DNA of 6,006 nucleotides from Chloroflexota bacterium (GTDB taxonomy: Bacteria; Chloroflexota; Anaerolineae; B4-G1; SLSP01): positions 1 to 6,006 of the forward strand of contig JAAZNO010000017.1 of assembly GCA_012798275.1 (NCBI GenBank). Direction: 5' to 3'. A model generated the notes under the pieces. That model was not told where the DNA came from and did no database searches. It was given only the letters and a program-made list of their open reading frames with translations. A program made the translations under genes and the position numbers. This document shows positions 1-5,667 of the stretch, piece by piece. Position 1 is the stretch's first letter; each line of letters starts with the position of its first letter.

Positions 1-2627
1 CCCTGCACGGCCAGCACCGCCTCGACCACGTCGTAAGCGAAGCCTTCCTCGCGCAACAGCCCATTCAGCCGCCCGATGACGAACGTCAACGCCTGCTCCA
101 GCGCCTCGGAGGGCGCCGCGACAGGCAGGAGCCGCGCCGCCTCGGCCAGGCCCTCGCGCACGGAGAAGCTACCGGGCCAGGCGAGCAGCAGCTGCACCAG
201 CCCCAACGCCAGGCGCCGCAAGCCGTAAGGATCCGCCGAGCCGGTAGGGGCCAGCCCGACGGCGAAAAGCCCTGCCAGGCTGTCCAGACGGTCGGTCACC
301 GCCAGGGCAAAACCGGCAGGGGAAGCGGGTAATGCGTCTCCCGCCGCCGCAGGCAGATAGTGCTCGAAGATCGCCTGCGCCACTGCCGGCGGCTCGCCGG
401 AGAGCAGCGCATAGTCGCGCCCCATCACCCCCTGCAGGCTCGTCATCTCCACCACCATCTGCGTCGCCAAATCGGCCTTCGCCAGCCGCGCCGCCCGCAC
501 CAGGATCTCCAGGTCCAGCGGCGCGAGCCCCAGCCGCAGCCCCACCCACGGCGCCAGCGCTTCCAGCCGCTGCGATTTGTCCAGCATCGATCCGAGGCGC
601 TCCTGGAAGGTGAGCTTCCGCAACCGGGGCACGAAGCTCGCCAGCGGCTGCCGGCGATCCTGCCTGTAGAAGTACTCCGCATCGGCGTAGCGCGCCCGAA
701 TCACGCCCTCGTTACCGGCGCGGACGATGTCCAGATGCTCGCGTCCGCCGTTCCGCACCGCGATGAAGTAGGGCAACAGCCGGTCTTCCACATCGAAGAC
801 GGGGAAGTAGCGCTGATGCTTCTTCATCACCGCGACGAGGGCCTCCTGCGGCAATTCGAGATAGCGCGTCTCGAAACTGCCCAGCAAAGCCGTCGGTACC
901 TCCACCAGGTTCGTCACCTCCTCCAGCAATGCCGCGTCCTCCAAAATCCGCCCGCCCACGCTTTCCGCGAGAGCCTGTACCTGTGAACGGATGGTCGCCG
1001 CCCGCACCTCGGGATCTACCAGCACGCCGTAAGATTCGAGGGTCGGCTTGAGGGCGCACGCATCCGTCAGCGCCACCTCCGGCGATCCGGCGGGACGCGG
1101 CCCGCGCGTGAGCCGACCGCTCGCTACGCCCGCGTAGCTGCAGGGGATCACGTCCTCGCCCAACAAGGCCACTATCCAGCGCAACGGGCGGCTGAAGGCG
1201 ACGCCCATCTCGTTCCAACGCATGGAGCGCGGAAAACGCAGCCCGGCCATCCAGCCGGGGAGCAGCTGCGCGAGCACTTCCGCAGCGGGACGCCCCGCCT
1301 CCCGCCGGGTGACGACGACGTACTCGCCGCCCTCCAGCGTCTCCACCCGCAACGCGGCGACGGCGACACCCTGAGCGCGGGCAAAACCTTCCGCCGCACG
1401 GGTCGGGGCGCCGTCCTTGTCGAACGCAGCGCGCGCGGACGGTCCCTTGACCACGCGCTCCTGATCGGGCTGCTGCAGCGCCAGTTCTTCCACGAAAACG
1501 ATGAGGCGGCGCGGCGTGCCCCAAATGTGCAGCGCTCCGTGCTCCAGGCGCGCTTCAGCCAGCGCCGCCGGGACCATCGTGCGGAGCTGCGCCAGCGCTT
1601 CGCTCAGATGCGAAGTGGGCAACTCCTCCACTCCCAGCTCGAAGAGGAACGGCGCGTGCGTTGATGACGCGGTCACCTGCGAGGCCGGTCCCGGCTCCCC
1701 GAGGGGCAGACGCAGCGGATGTCCCTGGGAAACGACCGCAGACGTGCGCAGGCCAGGTCGTCCCCGCCAGGGGAAGCCCGCCGCGTTGCGTTGCGCCAGA
1801 TAGGCGTCGGCGACGCGCCGCGAGAGGCCCCGCATCCGCTTGAAGAAGCTCGCCCGCTCGGTCACCCCCACCACGCCACGGGCATCCAGCAGGTTGAAGG
1901 CGTGAGAACAGCGCAGGATATAGTCCAGGGCCGGGACGACCAGGCCCGCTTCCAGGCAGCTGCGCGCCTCGGCCTCGAAGAGCTCGTACATCGTTTGCAC
2001 CCGCTCGATGTCGGCGATCTCGAAATCGTAGCGGCAATAATCCACTTCCTGATCCAGGAGAGTCTCGCCGTAGGTGTGCTGCCCATCCCAGGAGAGTTCC
2101 CACACCGAGGCGACCCCTTGCAGGTACATGGCCAGGCGCTCAAGGCCGTAGGTGATTTCCACCGCCGGCAGCTCCAGGTTCAGCCCGCCCGCCTGCTGGA
2201 AGTAGGTGTACTGCGTGATCTCCATCCCGTCGAGCCAGACTTCCCAACCCAGCCCCCAGGCGCCCAGGGCAGGGCTCTCCCAGTTGTCCTCCACGAAGCG
2301 GATGTCGTGCTCCTCACGCTTGATGCCCAGGGCCTCCAGGCTGCGCAAGTAGCGCTCCTGGGGGTCGCCGGGATCGGGCTTGAGGATGACCTGAAATTGG
2401 GTATGCATCTGCATCCGATTGGGATTGTCGCCGTAGCGCCCGTCATCGGGGCGGAAGGAAGGCTCGGCGTAGCCCACATTCCACGGCTCCGGCCCCAACA
2501 CGCGCAGGATAGTCGCCGGGTTCATCGTCCCGGCGCCCACTTTCTCGTTGTAGGGCTGCCAGATCAACGCGCCTTGTTCCGACCAAAACTGCTGCAACCG
2601 CATGATAATTTCTTGAAACGTCAGCAT
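1..2627 (-). CDS. glyQS: Glycyl-tRNA synthetase, fused alpha-beta chain (3' end beyond window)
   Basis: This class II aminoacyl-tRNA synthetase attaches glycine to tRNA-Gly in the cytoplasm. The minus-strand frame from the ATG at 2625-2627 stays open to the window edge: 875 full codons, no stop. Residues 1 to about 285 are a complete GlyQ catalytic domain, with [10 protein letters not shown] near residue 24, RYGDNPNR at 64-71, [10 protein letters not shown] at 122-131, motif 3 [14 protein letters not shown] (Arg164) and [10 protein letters not shown] at 242-251. A linker of about 40 residues follows. GlyS begins near residue 327 ([11 protein letters not shown]) and shows [10 protein letters not shown] at 601, KADLATQMV at 717 with LQGVMGR soon after, and [12 protein letters not shown] at 799. 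About 549 beta residues are visible of the roughly 690 usual, so most of the C-terminal anticodon-binding part lies outside. GAGGG at 2632-2636 precedes the start. Separate alpha and beta genes are commoner; fused forms are known in Chlamydia and plant organelles. Confidence 0.96.
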   Translation of the reverse strand, partial: MLTFQEIIMRLQQFWSEQGALIWQPYNEKVGAGTMNPATILRVLGPEPWNVGYAEPSFRPDDGRYGDNPNRMQMHTQFQVILKPDPGDPQERYLRSLEALGIKREEHDIRFVEDNWESPALGAWGLGWEVWLDGMEITQYTYFQQAGGLNLELPAVEITYGLERLAMYLQGVASVWELSWDGQHTYGETLLDQEVDYCRYDFEIADIERVQTMYELFEAEARSCLEAGLVVPALDYILRCSHAFNLLDARGVVGVTERASFFKRMRGLSRRVADAYLAQRNAAGFPWRGRPGLRTSAVVSQGHPLRLPLGEPGPASQVTASSTHAPFLFELGVEELPTSHLSEALAQLRTMVPAALAEARLEHGALHIWGTPRRLIVFVEELALQQPDQERVVKGPSARAAFDKDGAPTRAAEGFARAQGVAVAALRVETLEGGEYVVVTRREAGRPAAEVLAQLLPGWMAGLRFPRSMRWNEMGVAFSRPLRWIVALLGEDVIPCSYAGVASGRLTRGPRPAGSPEVALTDACALKPTLESYGVLVDPEVRAATIRSQVQALAESVGGRILEDAALLEEVTNLVEVPTALLGSFETRYLELPQEALVAVMKKHQRYFPVFDVEDRLLPYFIAVRNGGREHLDIVRAGNEGVIRARYADAEYFYRQDRRQPLASFVPRLRKLTFQERLGSMLDKSQRLEALAPWVGLRLGLAPLDLEILVRAARLAKADLATQMVVEMTSLQGVMGRDYALLSGEPPAVAQAIFEHYLPAAAGDALPASPAGFALAVTDRLDSLAGLFAVGLAPTGSADPYGLRRLALGLVQLLLAWPGSFSVREGLAEAARLLPVAAPSEALEQALTFVIGRLNGLLREEGFAYDVVEAVLAVQ

Positions 2628-2634
2628 TTTTCCC

Positions 2635-2669
2635 TCGTCACTCGTCGTGTTACGCCTCACGCGCTACGC
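2635..2669 (-). repeat. Degenerate 7 bp-period array across the acetyltransferase stop codon
   Basis: Read on the minus strand, five consecutive heptamers lie in phase: GCGTAGC, GCGTGAG, GCGTAAC, ACGACGA and GTGACGA. The first three share GCGT and the last two share GACGA or CGACGA. The array supplies the final Ser and Ala codons and the TGA of the acetyltransferase, and ends next to the glyQS ribosome binding site. The periodicity is seen directly; calling it a repeat element rather than chance is inference, because it is short. Confidence 0.45.
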
Positions 2670-3247
2670 TGTGCCAACCAGTCCGCTTTCAGCATCGCGT
2701 AGAGATAGGTGTCCCGCCGCGAGCCGTCCGCCAGGAGCAAGTGCTGCCGCAAGACACCTTCATGGGTCAGGCCGGCTTTTTCGGCCGTGCGACGACTGGC
2801 AAGATTGCGCCCGTCGCACCGCCAGGCAAGGCGCTCCCAGGGCCACTCGGTGAAGCCCCAGGTGAGCAGCGCCCGCAACACCGCCGTGCCCAATCCTTTG
2901 CCGGCGGCGTCGGCGCGAATCCACATGCCGATCTCCGCGGCACGCTGCGGCAAGCCGCCCTCGCGCAGATGAAAGCCGCTGCCTCCCAGCAAACGCCGTT
3001 CATCGGGGCTGAAAATGCCCAGGACGAAATCGTCGTTCAACAGATAGCGCGCCCGGAAACGCCGCACCGTGATCTCGGATTCCTCCACGCTCTGATGGGG
3101 TTTGGCCCACACCATGAACGGCGCGAGATGCTCATAGGAGCCGTTGACCGCCTCAGCGAGGAGGCCTCCATCCCCCGGCAGATACGAACGCAACACAAAG
3201 GCCGGCGTGACATAGCGTTCCGGCGCGATAAAAGCTTCTGTGCCCAT
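2657..3247 (-). CDS. GNAT-family N-acetyltransferase, RimJ/RimL-like
   Basis: This 196-residue protein has the Acetyltransf_3 (RimJ/RimL) layout and should transfer acetyl from acetyl-CoA to an amine, either a protein N-terminus or a small molecule; the substrate cannot be read from sequence. The visible signs are the beta-4 strand AEIGMWI at 104-110, the pyrophosphate-binding loop AAGKGLGT at 114-121, and [13 protein letters not shown] at 148-160, which matches the usual N-x-A-S...E-K-x-G-F/L motif. The ATG at 3245-3247 is chosen because AAGGAG lies 7 bases upstream at 3255-3260. A longer in-frame TTG start at 3337 would add 30 residues encoded by repeat DNA and is unlikely. The stop is 29 bp before glyQS on the same strand, so the two are probably cotranscribed. 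The last two codons and the stop fall inside a 7 bp-period repeat. The family is confident; the specific function is unknown. Confidence 0.88.
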   Translation of the reverse strand: MGTEAFIAPERYVTPAFVLRSYLPGDGGLLAEAVNGSYEHLAPFMVWAKPHQSVEESEITVRRFRARYLLNDDFVLGIFSPDERRLLGGSGFHLREGGLPQRAAEIGMWIRADAAGKGLGTAVLRALLTWGFTEWPWERLAWRCDGRNLASRRTAEKAGLTHEGVLRQHLLLADGSRRDTYLYAMLKADWLAQRSA

Positions 3248-3254
3248 GGTTGAG

Positions 3255-3260
3255 CTCCTT
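3255..3260 (-). promoter_or_regulatory. Ribosome binding site that fixes the acetyltransferase start
   Basis: AAGGAG on the minus strand, 7 bases before the ATG at 3247. It is the best Shine-Dalgarno match near this gene and favours the 196-residue form over the TTG-initiated 226-residue form. Confidence 0.75.
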
Positions 3261-3272
3261 CGAAAATGGCCC

Positions 3273-3296
3273 CGAATGAACACGAATTTCACGAAT
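3273..3296. repeat. CGAAT triplet repeat with 10 and 9 bp spacing
   Basis: CGAAT occurs at 3273-3277, 3283-3287 and 3292-3296, in the leader just upstream of the acetyltransferase ribosome binding site. On the minus strand it reads as successive ATTCGTG-type words. The core CACGAATTTCACGAAT strongly resembles CACAGATTTTCACAGAT in the spacer upstream of recO. From memory, such words recur between genes in many environmental bacterial genomes; no search was done. Confidence 0.6.
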
Positions 3297-3342
3297 AAGA
3301 TTAGAAATTCCTGGCCCCGGGGCTGATACGTCCCCAAACAGT

Positions 3343-3354
3343 GCGCTTCAGCGC
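3343..3354. repeat. Small palindrome
   Basis: GCGCTTCAGCGC is a nearly perfect palindrome that can form a 4-5 bp hairpin. It sits in the acetyltransferase leader among other palindromes and resembles hairpin tips of dispersed intergenic repeats. No function can be assigned. Confidence 0.3.
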
Positions 3355-3365
3355 GGTTGGCTCGT

Positions 3366-3460
3366 GTCAGGCTGGGGATTCCATCCCAAGCCGCAGCGGT
3401 GAGCTGTTGCAGCCTCTGCTCACGGGCTATGGCTCACAGGGTAATTGTCCAGCCACTGAC
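3366..3460. other. Structured palindromic element, possible ncRNA or mobile-element end
   Basis: An outer helix pairs GTCAGGCTGG (3366-3375) with CCAGC (3449-3453) and CTGAC (3456-3460), 10 bp with a 2-base bulge. Inside are GGAT/ATCCC-type pairing at 3376-3387, and GTGAGC (3399-3404), which can pair with either of two GCTCAC copies (3418-3423 and 3432-3437). A competing hairpin is GCTGTTGCAGC at 3403-3413. On the minus strand it would lie in the leader of the acetyltransferase-glyQS operon, with a T8 tract just 5' of it. It could be a cis-regulatory leader, a stand-alone RNA or the remnant end of a transposon. Which strand is transcribed, if either, is unknown. Confidence 0.4.
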
Positions 3461-3514
3461 TAAAAAAAACACAAGATTTCCTTGCGACTCTTGAAGATTA
3501 AGTATCAATTTTTG

Positions 3515-3541
3515 CCCCCTATCCCCTGGCCCCTTCCCCCC
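3515..3541 (-). other. Candidate G-quadruplex, minus strand
   Basis: Four C-runs on the plus strand (3515-3519, 3523-3526, 3530-3533, 3536-3541) give four G-runs on the minus strand with loops of 2, 3 and 3 bases. This fits the standard G4 pattern. It overlaps the left arm of the first hairpin, so the two structures would compete. Confidence 0.5.
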
Positions 3542-3571
3542 GCGAGCGCGGGGGGAAGGGGAACTTTTTTT
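3530..3571 (+). terminator. Hairpin followed by T7, terminator-like repeat
   Basis: A perfect 14 bp GC-rich stem (3530-3543 with 3548-3561), a GAGC loop, then AAC and seven Ts at 3565-3571. The form is that of an intrinsic terminator for plus-strand transcription, but no plus-strand gene lies upstream in this window. It is more likely a dispersed palindromic repeat. It would also fold in RNA read through from recO on the minus strand, without a U tract. Confidence 0.45.
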
Positions 3572-3573
3572 GT

Positions 3574-3622
3574 GGAGTTTTGCAGGCGGGCGTAGCCCGC
3601 CTGCAAAACTCCCTTATTTTTT
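3574..3622 (+). terminator. 18 bp perfect hairpin followed by a T-rich tract
   Basis: Positions 3574-3591 pair perfectly with 3595-3612 around a GTA loop, then CTTA and six Ts at 3617-3622. It too is terminator-shaped on the plus strand, where no gene feeds it. The stem length and the identical orientation of its T tract to the neighbouring hairpin suggest an inserted palindromic unit. Confidence 0.45.
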
Positions 3623-3624
3623 CT

Positions 3625-3660
3625 CCCCTCCCCAACGGCGTTTGCGCCGTTGGGGAGGGG
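3625..3660. repeat. 16 bp perfect hairpin
   Basis: CCCCTCCCCAACGGCG at 3625-3640 pairs with 3645-3660 around a TTTG loop. It is the third hairpin in a row. The right arm shares its G-runs with a G-quadruplex motif. Confidence 0.6.
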
Positions 3661-3672
3661 GCTGGGGAGGGG
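3652..3672 (+). other. Candidate G-quadruplex, plus strand
   Basis: Four G-runs (3652-3655, 3657-3661, 3664-3667, 3669-3672) with loops of 1, 2 and 1 bases, a strong G4 pattern. It overlaps the right arm of the third hairpin, so G4 and hairpin are mutually exclusive. Confidence 0.55.
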
Positions 3673-3789
3673 CAAAAGCTACAGCTCACAAAGGTTCATC
3701 CATCGCCGTCGAACTACCTGATGCCAGGCCGAACAATTACCGCACATTTTCATCCTTGAATGATGTGCGCCAGCACATGGCGTCTCCTT
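3673..3789. other. Intergenic stretch without a recognised gene
   Basis: No convincing gene was found. A 24-codon minus-strand reading frame (3679-3753) has three cysteines (CGNC near the start, one near the end) but no well-placed ribosome site. The 15-mer at 3727-3741 is an inverted near-copy (12 of 15) of 3440-3454, GGTAATTGTCCAGCC. Confidence 0.35.
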
Positions 3790-3893
3790 CGAGAATAGGC
3801 GAGAAAGCGAATCAGCGAATCGGCGAATCTCAAAATCACGTGGAAACGTGCGCACCTGGAAACGTGCGCACGTGGGCACCTGAGCATGTGGAC
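3790..3893. repeat. Thirteen-unit degenerate array with an 8 bp period
   Basis: From 3790 the sequence divides into 13 in-phase octamers. The first block is variants of AGCGAATC (two exact copies at 3806-3813 and 3814-3821, GGCGAATC at 3822-3829, looser ones before). The second block, from 3838, is ACGTGNNN or ACCTGNNN: ACGTGGAA, ACGTGCGC, ACCTGGAA, ACGTGCGC, ACGTGGGC, ACCTGAGC, ATGTGGAC. TGGAAACGTGCGCAC occurs twice, 16 bp apart. The phase is kept across the change of word. The array ends 8 bp from the recO stop codon. There are no CRISPR-like spacers. Confidence 0.75.
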
Positions 3894-3901
3894 ACGCCAT
3901 T

Positions 3902-4708
3902 TTACTCCTGCGGCGGTCCGGCGCGATAGTCGCGCATCATCCTCAGGGCGGACAGCCGGCGCTCCAGGTGAAAGGAAATGTACCGTTCCATCCACCGCGC
4001 CAGTTCCGCCGCCGTGCGCGCCGAGAGCGGCAGCCCGGCCAGCGCGGGATAGGCCTCCCGCTGCAACGCCTGCAACCACGAAAGCGCGCTCGGCGAAAGC
4101 AAGCCACCCGTCATTTCTGCTACACCTGCGGCGCACTCCTGACACAACGCGCCGCCCCGTTCCAGATCAAGGCCATAGGGCCGGCGATCCTCGGGGCGGG
4201 GATGCAAGGAGGCCCGGCACGGTTTATCCTCACGCTCGCCCACACAGGTGCGCCATTCGGGACGGAAGCCGGCCAGGCTGAGCAGGTGCTGCTCATACCA
4301 GCGCAAAACCCGCTCCGGCTCCGCTTCCTGCTCCAGCAGCGTGAGCGTCGCGTCCACCAGGTCAAAGAGCGCCGGCTCCGTCTCGCCCTCAAAGAAACGT
4401 AACACCAGCTCGGCAATGTGACGTGCGCCGGTCGCGCGCACAAAATCCTCGCGCAAGCCCGCCCGCAACGCGATGGCCTCCGCCTGGCTGATGATGTCCC
4501 ACGAGCCCTGCACCCGCGATACCAGCATCCGCGTCCGGCAAAAGAGCTCCAAATGGCCGCCCTTGCGCGAACGGGGCTTGCGCACGCCGCGCGCCAGCAG
4601 GTCATGCCGTCCGTCCGCAGCCAGCACCATCAACACGCGGTCCGCCTCGCCCTGATCGCGGCGCGCCAGAACAATGGCATCCAGTTGATAGAGCTTCGAG
4701 CGTCCCAT
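3902..4708 (-). CDS. recO: DNA repair protein RecO
   Basis: RecO works with RecR in the RecFOR pathway: it binds DNA and SSB, helps load RecA at gaps and anneals single strands. The 268-residue length is normal for the family. The N-terminus (KLYQLDAIVLARRDQGEADRV, split here as residues 5-14 and 15-25) is the typical RecO OB-fold opening, ending near residue 80. An alpha-helical region follows, with RHIAELVLRFFE at about 96-107. Cys155, Cys164, Cys189 and Cys192 (LCQEC) look like the zinc site, although the first pair is C-x8-C rather than the usual close spacing. The start ATG at 4706-4708 has GAGGG at 4712-4716, with a short spacer. The gene has its own spacers on both sides, each with a repeat array; no strong promoter was found. 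The product is confident from overall layout and N-terminus. Confidence 0.9.
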   Translation of the reverse strand: MGRSKLYQLDAIVLARRDQGEADRVLMVLAADGRHDLLARGVRKPRSRKGGHLELFCRTRMLVSRVQGSWDIISQAEAIALRAGLREDFVRATGARHIAELVLRFFEGETEPALFDLVDATLTLLEQEAEPERVLRWYEQHLLSLAGFRPEWRTCVGEREDKPCRASLHPRPEDRRPYGLDLERGGALCQECAAGVAEMTGGLLSPSALSWLQALQREAYPALAGLPLSARTAAELARWMERYISFHLERRLSALRMMRDYRAGPPQE

Positions 4709-4780
4709 CGGCCCTCACGCCTGATAATTTCGGTCCTCTCTGGTTTTGCAGGACGACTGAAACAGCGGCTTTAGTTTTTC

Positions 4781-4805
4781 CACAGAGCACACAGATTTTC
4801 ACAGA
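4781..4805. repeat. CACAGA triplet repeat with 9 and 10 bp spacing
   Basis: CACAGA occurs at 4781-4786, 4790-4795 and 4800-4805, preceded by T5 and followed by T5. On the minus strand it reads as successive AATCTGTG-type words in the recO leader. It has the same architecture as the CGAAT triplet at 3273-3296: three words, 9/10 bp steps and TTTCAC joints. From memory this word family is frequent between genes in many bacteria; not checked here. Confidence 0.65.
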
Positions 4806-4829
4806 TTTTTATCTTATGTGTGAATCTAT

Positions 4830-4890
4830 GCAGCCTGCGATTGACCTCTCACTGCGACCCCGCGAAATCCCGAAGGAGCTCATGTGCGCC
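4830..4890. repeat. Possible degenerate dispersed repeat
   Basis: On the minus strand, CTTCGGGATTTCGCGGGG and then TCGCAGTGAGAGGTCAAT resemble the common intergenic form with ATTGCTTCGC and TCGCAATGACA, with several mismatches. Nothing else is recognised in this part of the spacer. This is weak and rests on recollection. Confidence 0.2.
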
Positions 4891-4900
4891 CCCTCCGGCC

Positions 4901-5416
4901 TCAGGCTGCTTCCACAGGCACTCGCGCCGCGCGGGCAAAGTTCTGTGCGAGCTGCGTCGCCGACTCTACGGTCGCCCAGCCGGTGAGGGGAACAAGAATT
5001 CCCCCTTCCGCTAACCGCACGTAGCAACGCGCCGCCGAAACCACATGGCCGTCGGTTTCCTCCACCGTGCGCCGCATCACGCCGACGCTCTCTACCGACT
5101 CCAACGGCACCTCCCAGCGTTCCAGCTCTCGGTGCAACAGCCAGCGCCGCTCACACGTCACCGTCCCACCCTCCGGCGTGCGTTCCATCGCCCCCCGTTC
5201 CCACAACGGTGTGGTGAACGCCACGTAAAACGCCGCGCCGAGAGCCAGCGTCGCCACGCCGGCGATGAAAGGCCATCGTACCGCACTCTGGACGAAAAAC
5301 AGCCCGGTAATGATCAGCAGCATTCCTCCCAGAATGCCAAGTTCGATCTCGACCACGGGCCGGCGCAGCTCCCAGCTCGCCGCATTGTGCTGCTCATCAA
5401 GAATTTTTACCTGCAT
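4901..5416 (-). CDS. Two-helix membrane protein of unknown function
   Basis: This 171-residue protein is not one I recognise. A short charged N-terminus (1-23) is followed by two predicted membrane helices, about 27-45 (GILGGMLLIITGLFFV) and 49-68 (PFIAGVATLALGAAFYVAF), joined by a tight turn containing Arg. A soluble C-terminal part of about 100 residues (72-171) alternates strands and charged residues (RWLLHRELERWEVPLESVESV at about 91-111, split across the predicted strand and loop). This recalls small bacterial proteins with a helical hairpin and a PH-like beta domain, but that assignment is only inference. GGGAG at 5423-5427 lies 6 bases before the ATG at 5416, supporting the start. Codon use looks like that of the neighbours. 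It is divergent from the lipoprotein gene at 5668 and followed by a spacer before recO, so it may be transcribed alone or with recO. Confidence 0.75.
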   Translation of the reverse strand: MQVKILDEQHNAASWELRRPVVEIELGILGGMLLIITGLFFVQSAVRWPFIAGVATLALGAAFYVAFTTPLWERGAMERTPEGGTVTCERRWLLHRELERWEVPLESVESVGVMRRTVEETDGHVVSAARCYVRLAEGGILVPLTGWATVESATQLAQNFARAARVPVEAA

Positions 5417-5501
5417 GAAGCGCTCCCGTCATGACACCCGGTGAGCGGGGAAAAAAGCAGCGTCCAAGGCCGCCGACCTTTCCGGCTCACTATCGCGCCA
5501 T

Positions 5502-5507
5502 AGTATA
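5502..5507 (-). promoter_or_regulatory. Possible -10 element for the membrane-protein gene
   Basis: TATACT on the minus strand, about 85 bases upstream of the ATG at 5416, matches five of six positions of the sigma-70 -10 consensus. No good -35 hexamer lies 16-18 bases further upstream, so this is a weak call. It lies 28 bp from the -35 of the divergent promoter. Confidence 0.3.
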
Positions 5508-5534
5508 CCGCGTTCCGCCAAATCGGCGAGCGAC

Positions 5535-5562
5535 TTGACAGCAGCCCCGGTTTGAGTACGAT
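5535..5562 (+). promoter_or_regulatory. Sigma-70-type promoter for the substrate-binding lipoprotein gene
   Basis: A perfect -35 TTGACA at 5535-5540, a 16-base spacer and a -10 TACGAT at 5557-5562 (four of six). This predicts a start near 5569 and a 5' leader of about 100 bases before the ATG at 5668. No operator palindrome or riboswitch was recognised in the leader. Confidence 0.6.
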
Positions 5563-5667
5563 AAGGAAAGGCTGCGCTCTCCCCTCGTCCGAAGGCCTTT
5601 GCATAAACATGGAGCGCGGCAGGCAATGGTTTCGCCTCGGATTTCAATAACAGAAGGAGAATTCAAG

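Larger units (their letters stand above)
3511..3676. mobile_element. Possible MITE-like palindromic cluster with imperfect terminal inverted repeats
   Basis: The block holding the three hairpins starts with TTTGCCCCCTATCCCC and ends, read on the opposite strand, with TTTTGCCCCTCCCCAGCCCC. These form an imperfect terminal inverted repeat of about 20 bp. It has no coding capacity. This could be a non-autonomous insertion, nested dispersed repeats, or simply C-rich ends that look alike; no target-site duplication is evident. Confidence 0.3.

Noticed and set aside
712..1524. Long minus-strand frame of 270 codons in a different phase
   Set aside because: It is a shadow of the glyQS gene in GC-rich DNA; the true frame gives clear GlyS motifs.
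1719..2702. Plus-strand frame of 327 codons opposite glyQS
   Set aside because: Antisense shadow of a strongly conserved gene; composition is low-complexity and no family is recognised.
3248..3337. 30-residue N-terminal extension of the acetyltransferase from a TTG
   Set aside because: It is encoded by the CGAAT repeat and a palindrome, has no ribosome binding site, and the ATG at 3247 has a strong one.
3340..3366. T-box riboswitch for glyQS, suggested by ACCGCG followed by a hairpin on the minus strand
   Set aside because: The conserved TGGNACCGCG T-box sequence is absent, there is no following terminator, and the acetyltransferase gene lies between it and glyQS.
3462..3469. T8 tract on the minus strand as a recO terminator
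   Set aside because: No stable hairpin lies immediately upstream of it on the minus strand.
3679..3753. 24-codon minus-strand frame with CGNC and a third cysteine
   Set aside because: Looks slightly protein-like, but it is very short and the AAGG upstream abuts the ATG; no recognisable family.
3790..3893. CRISPR array
   Set aside because: Units are 8 bp, continuous and degenerate, with no unique spacers and no cas genes nearby.
3570..3929. Plus-strand reading frame of 119 codons through the hairpins
   Set aside because: It is made of palindromic and array DNA, with no ribosome site and no protein-like composition.
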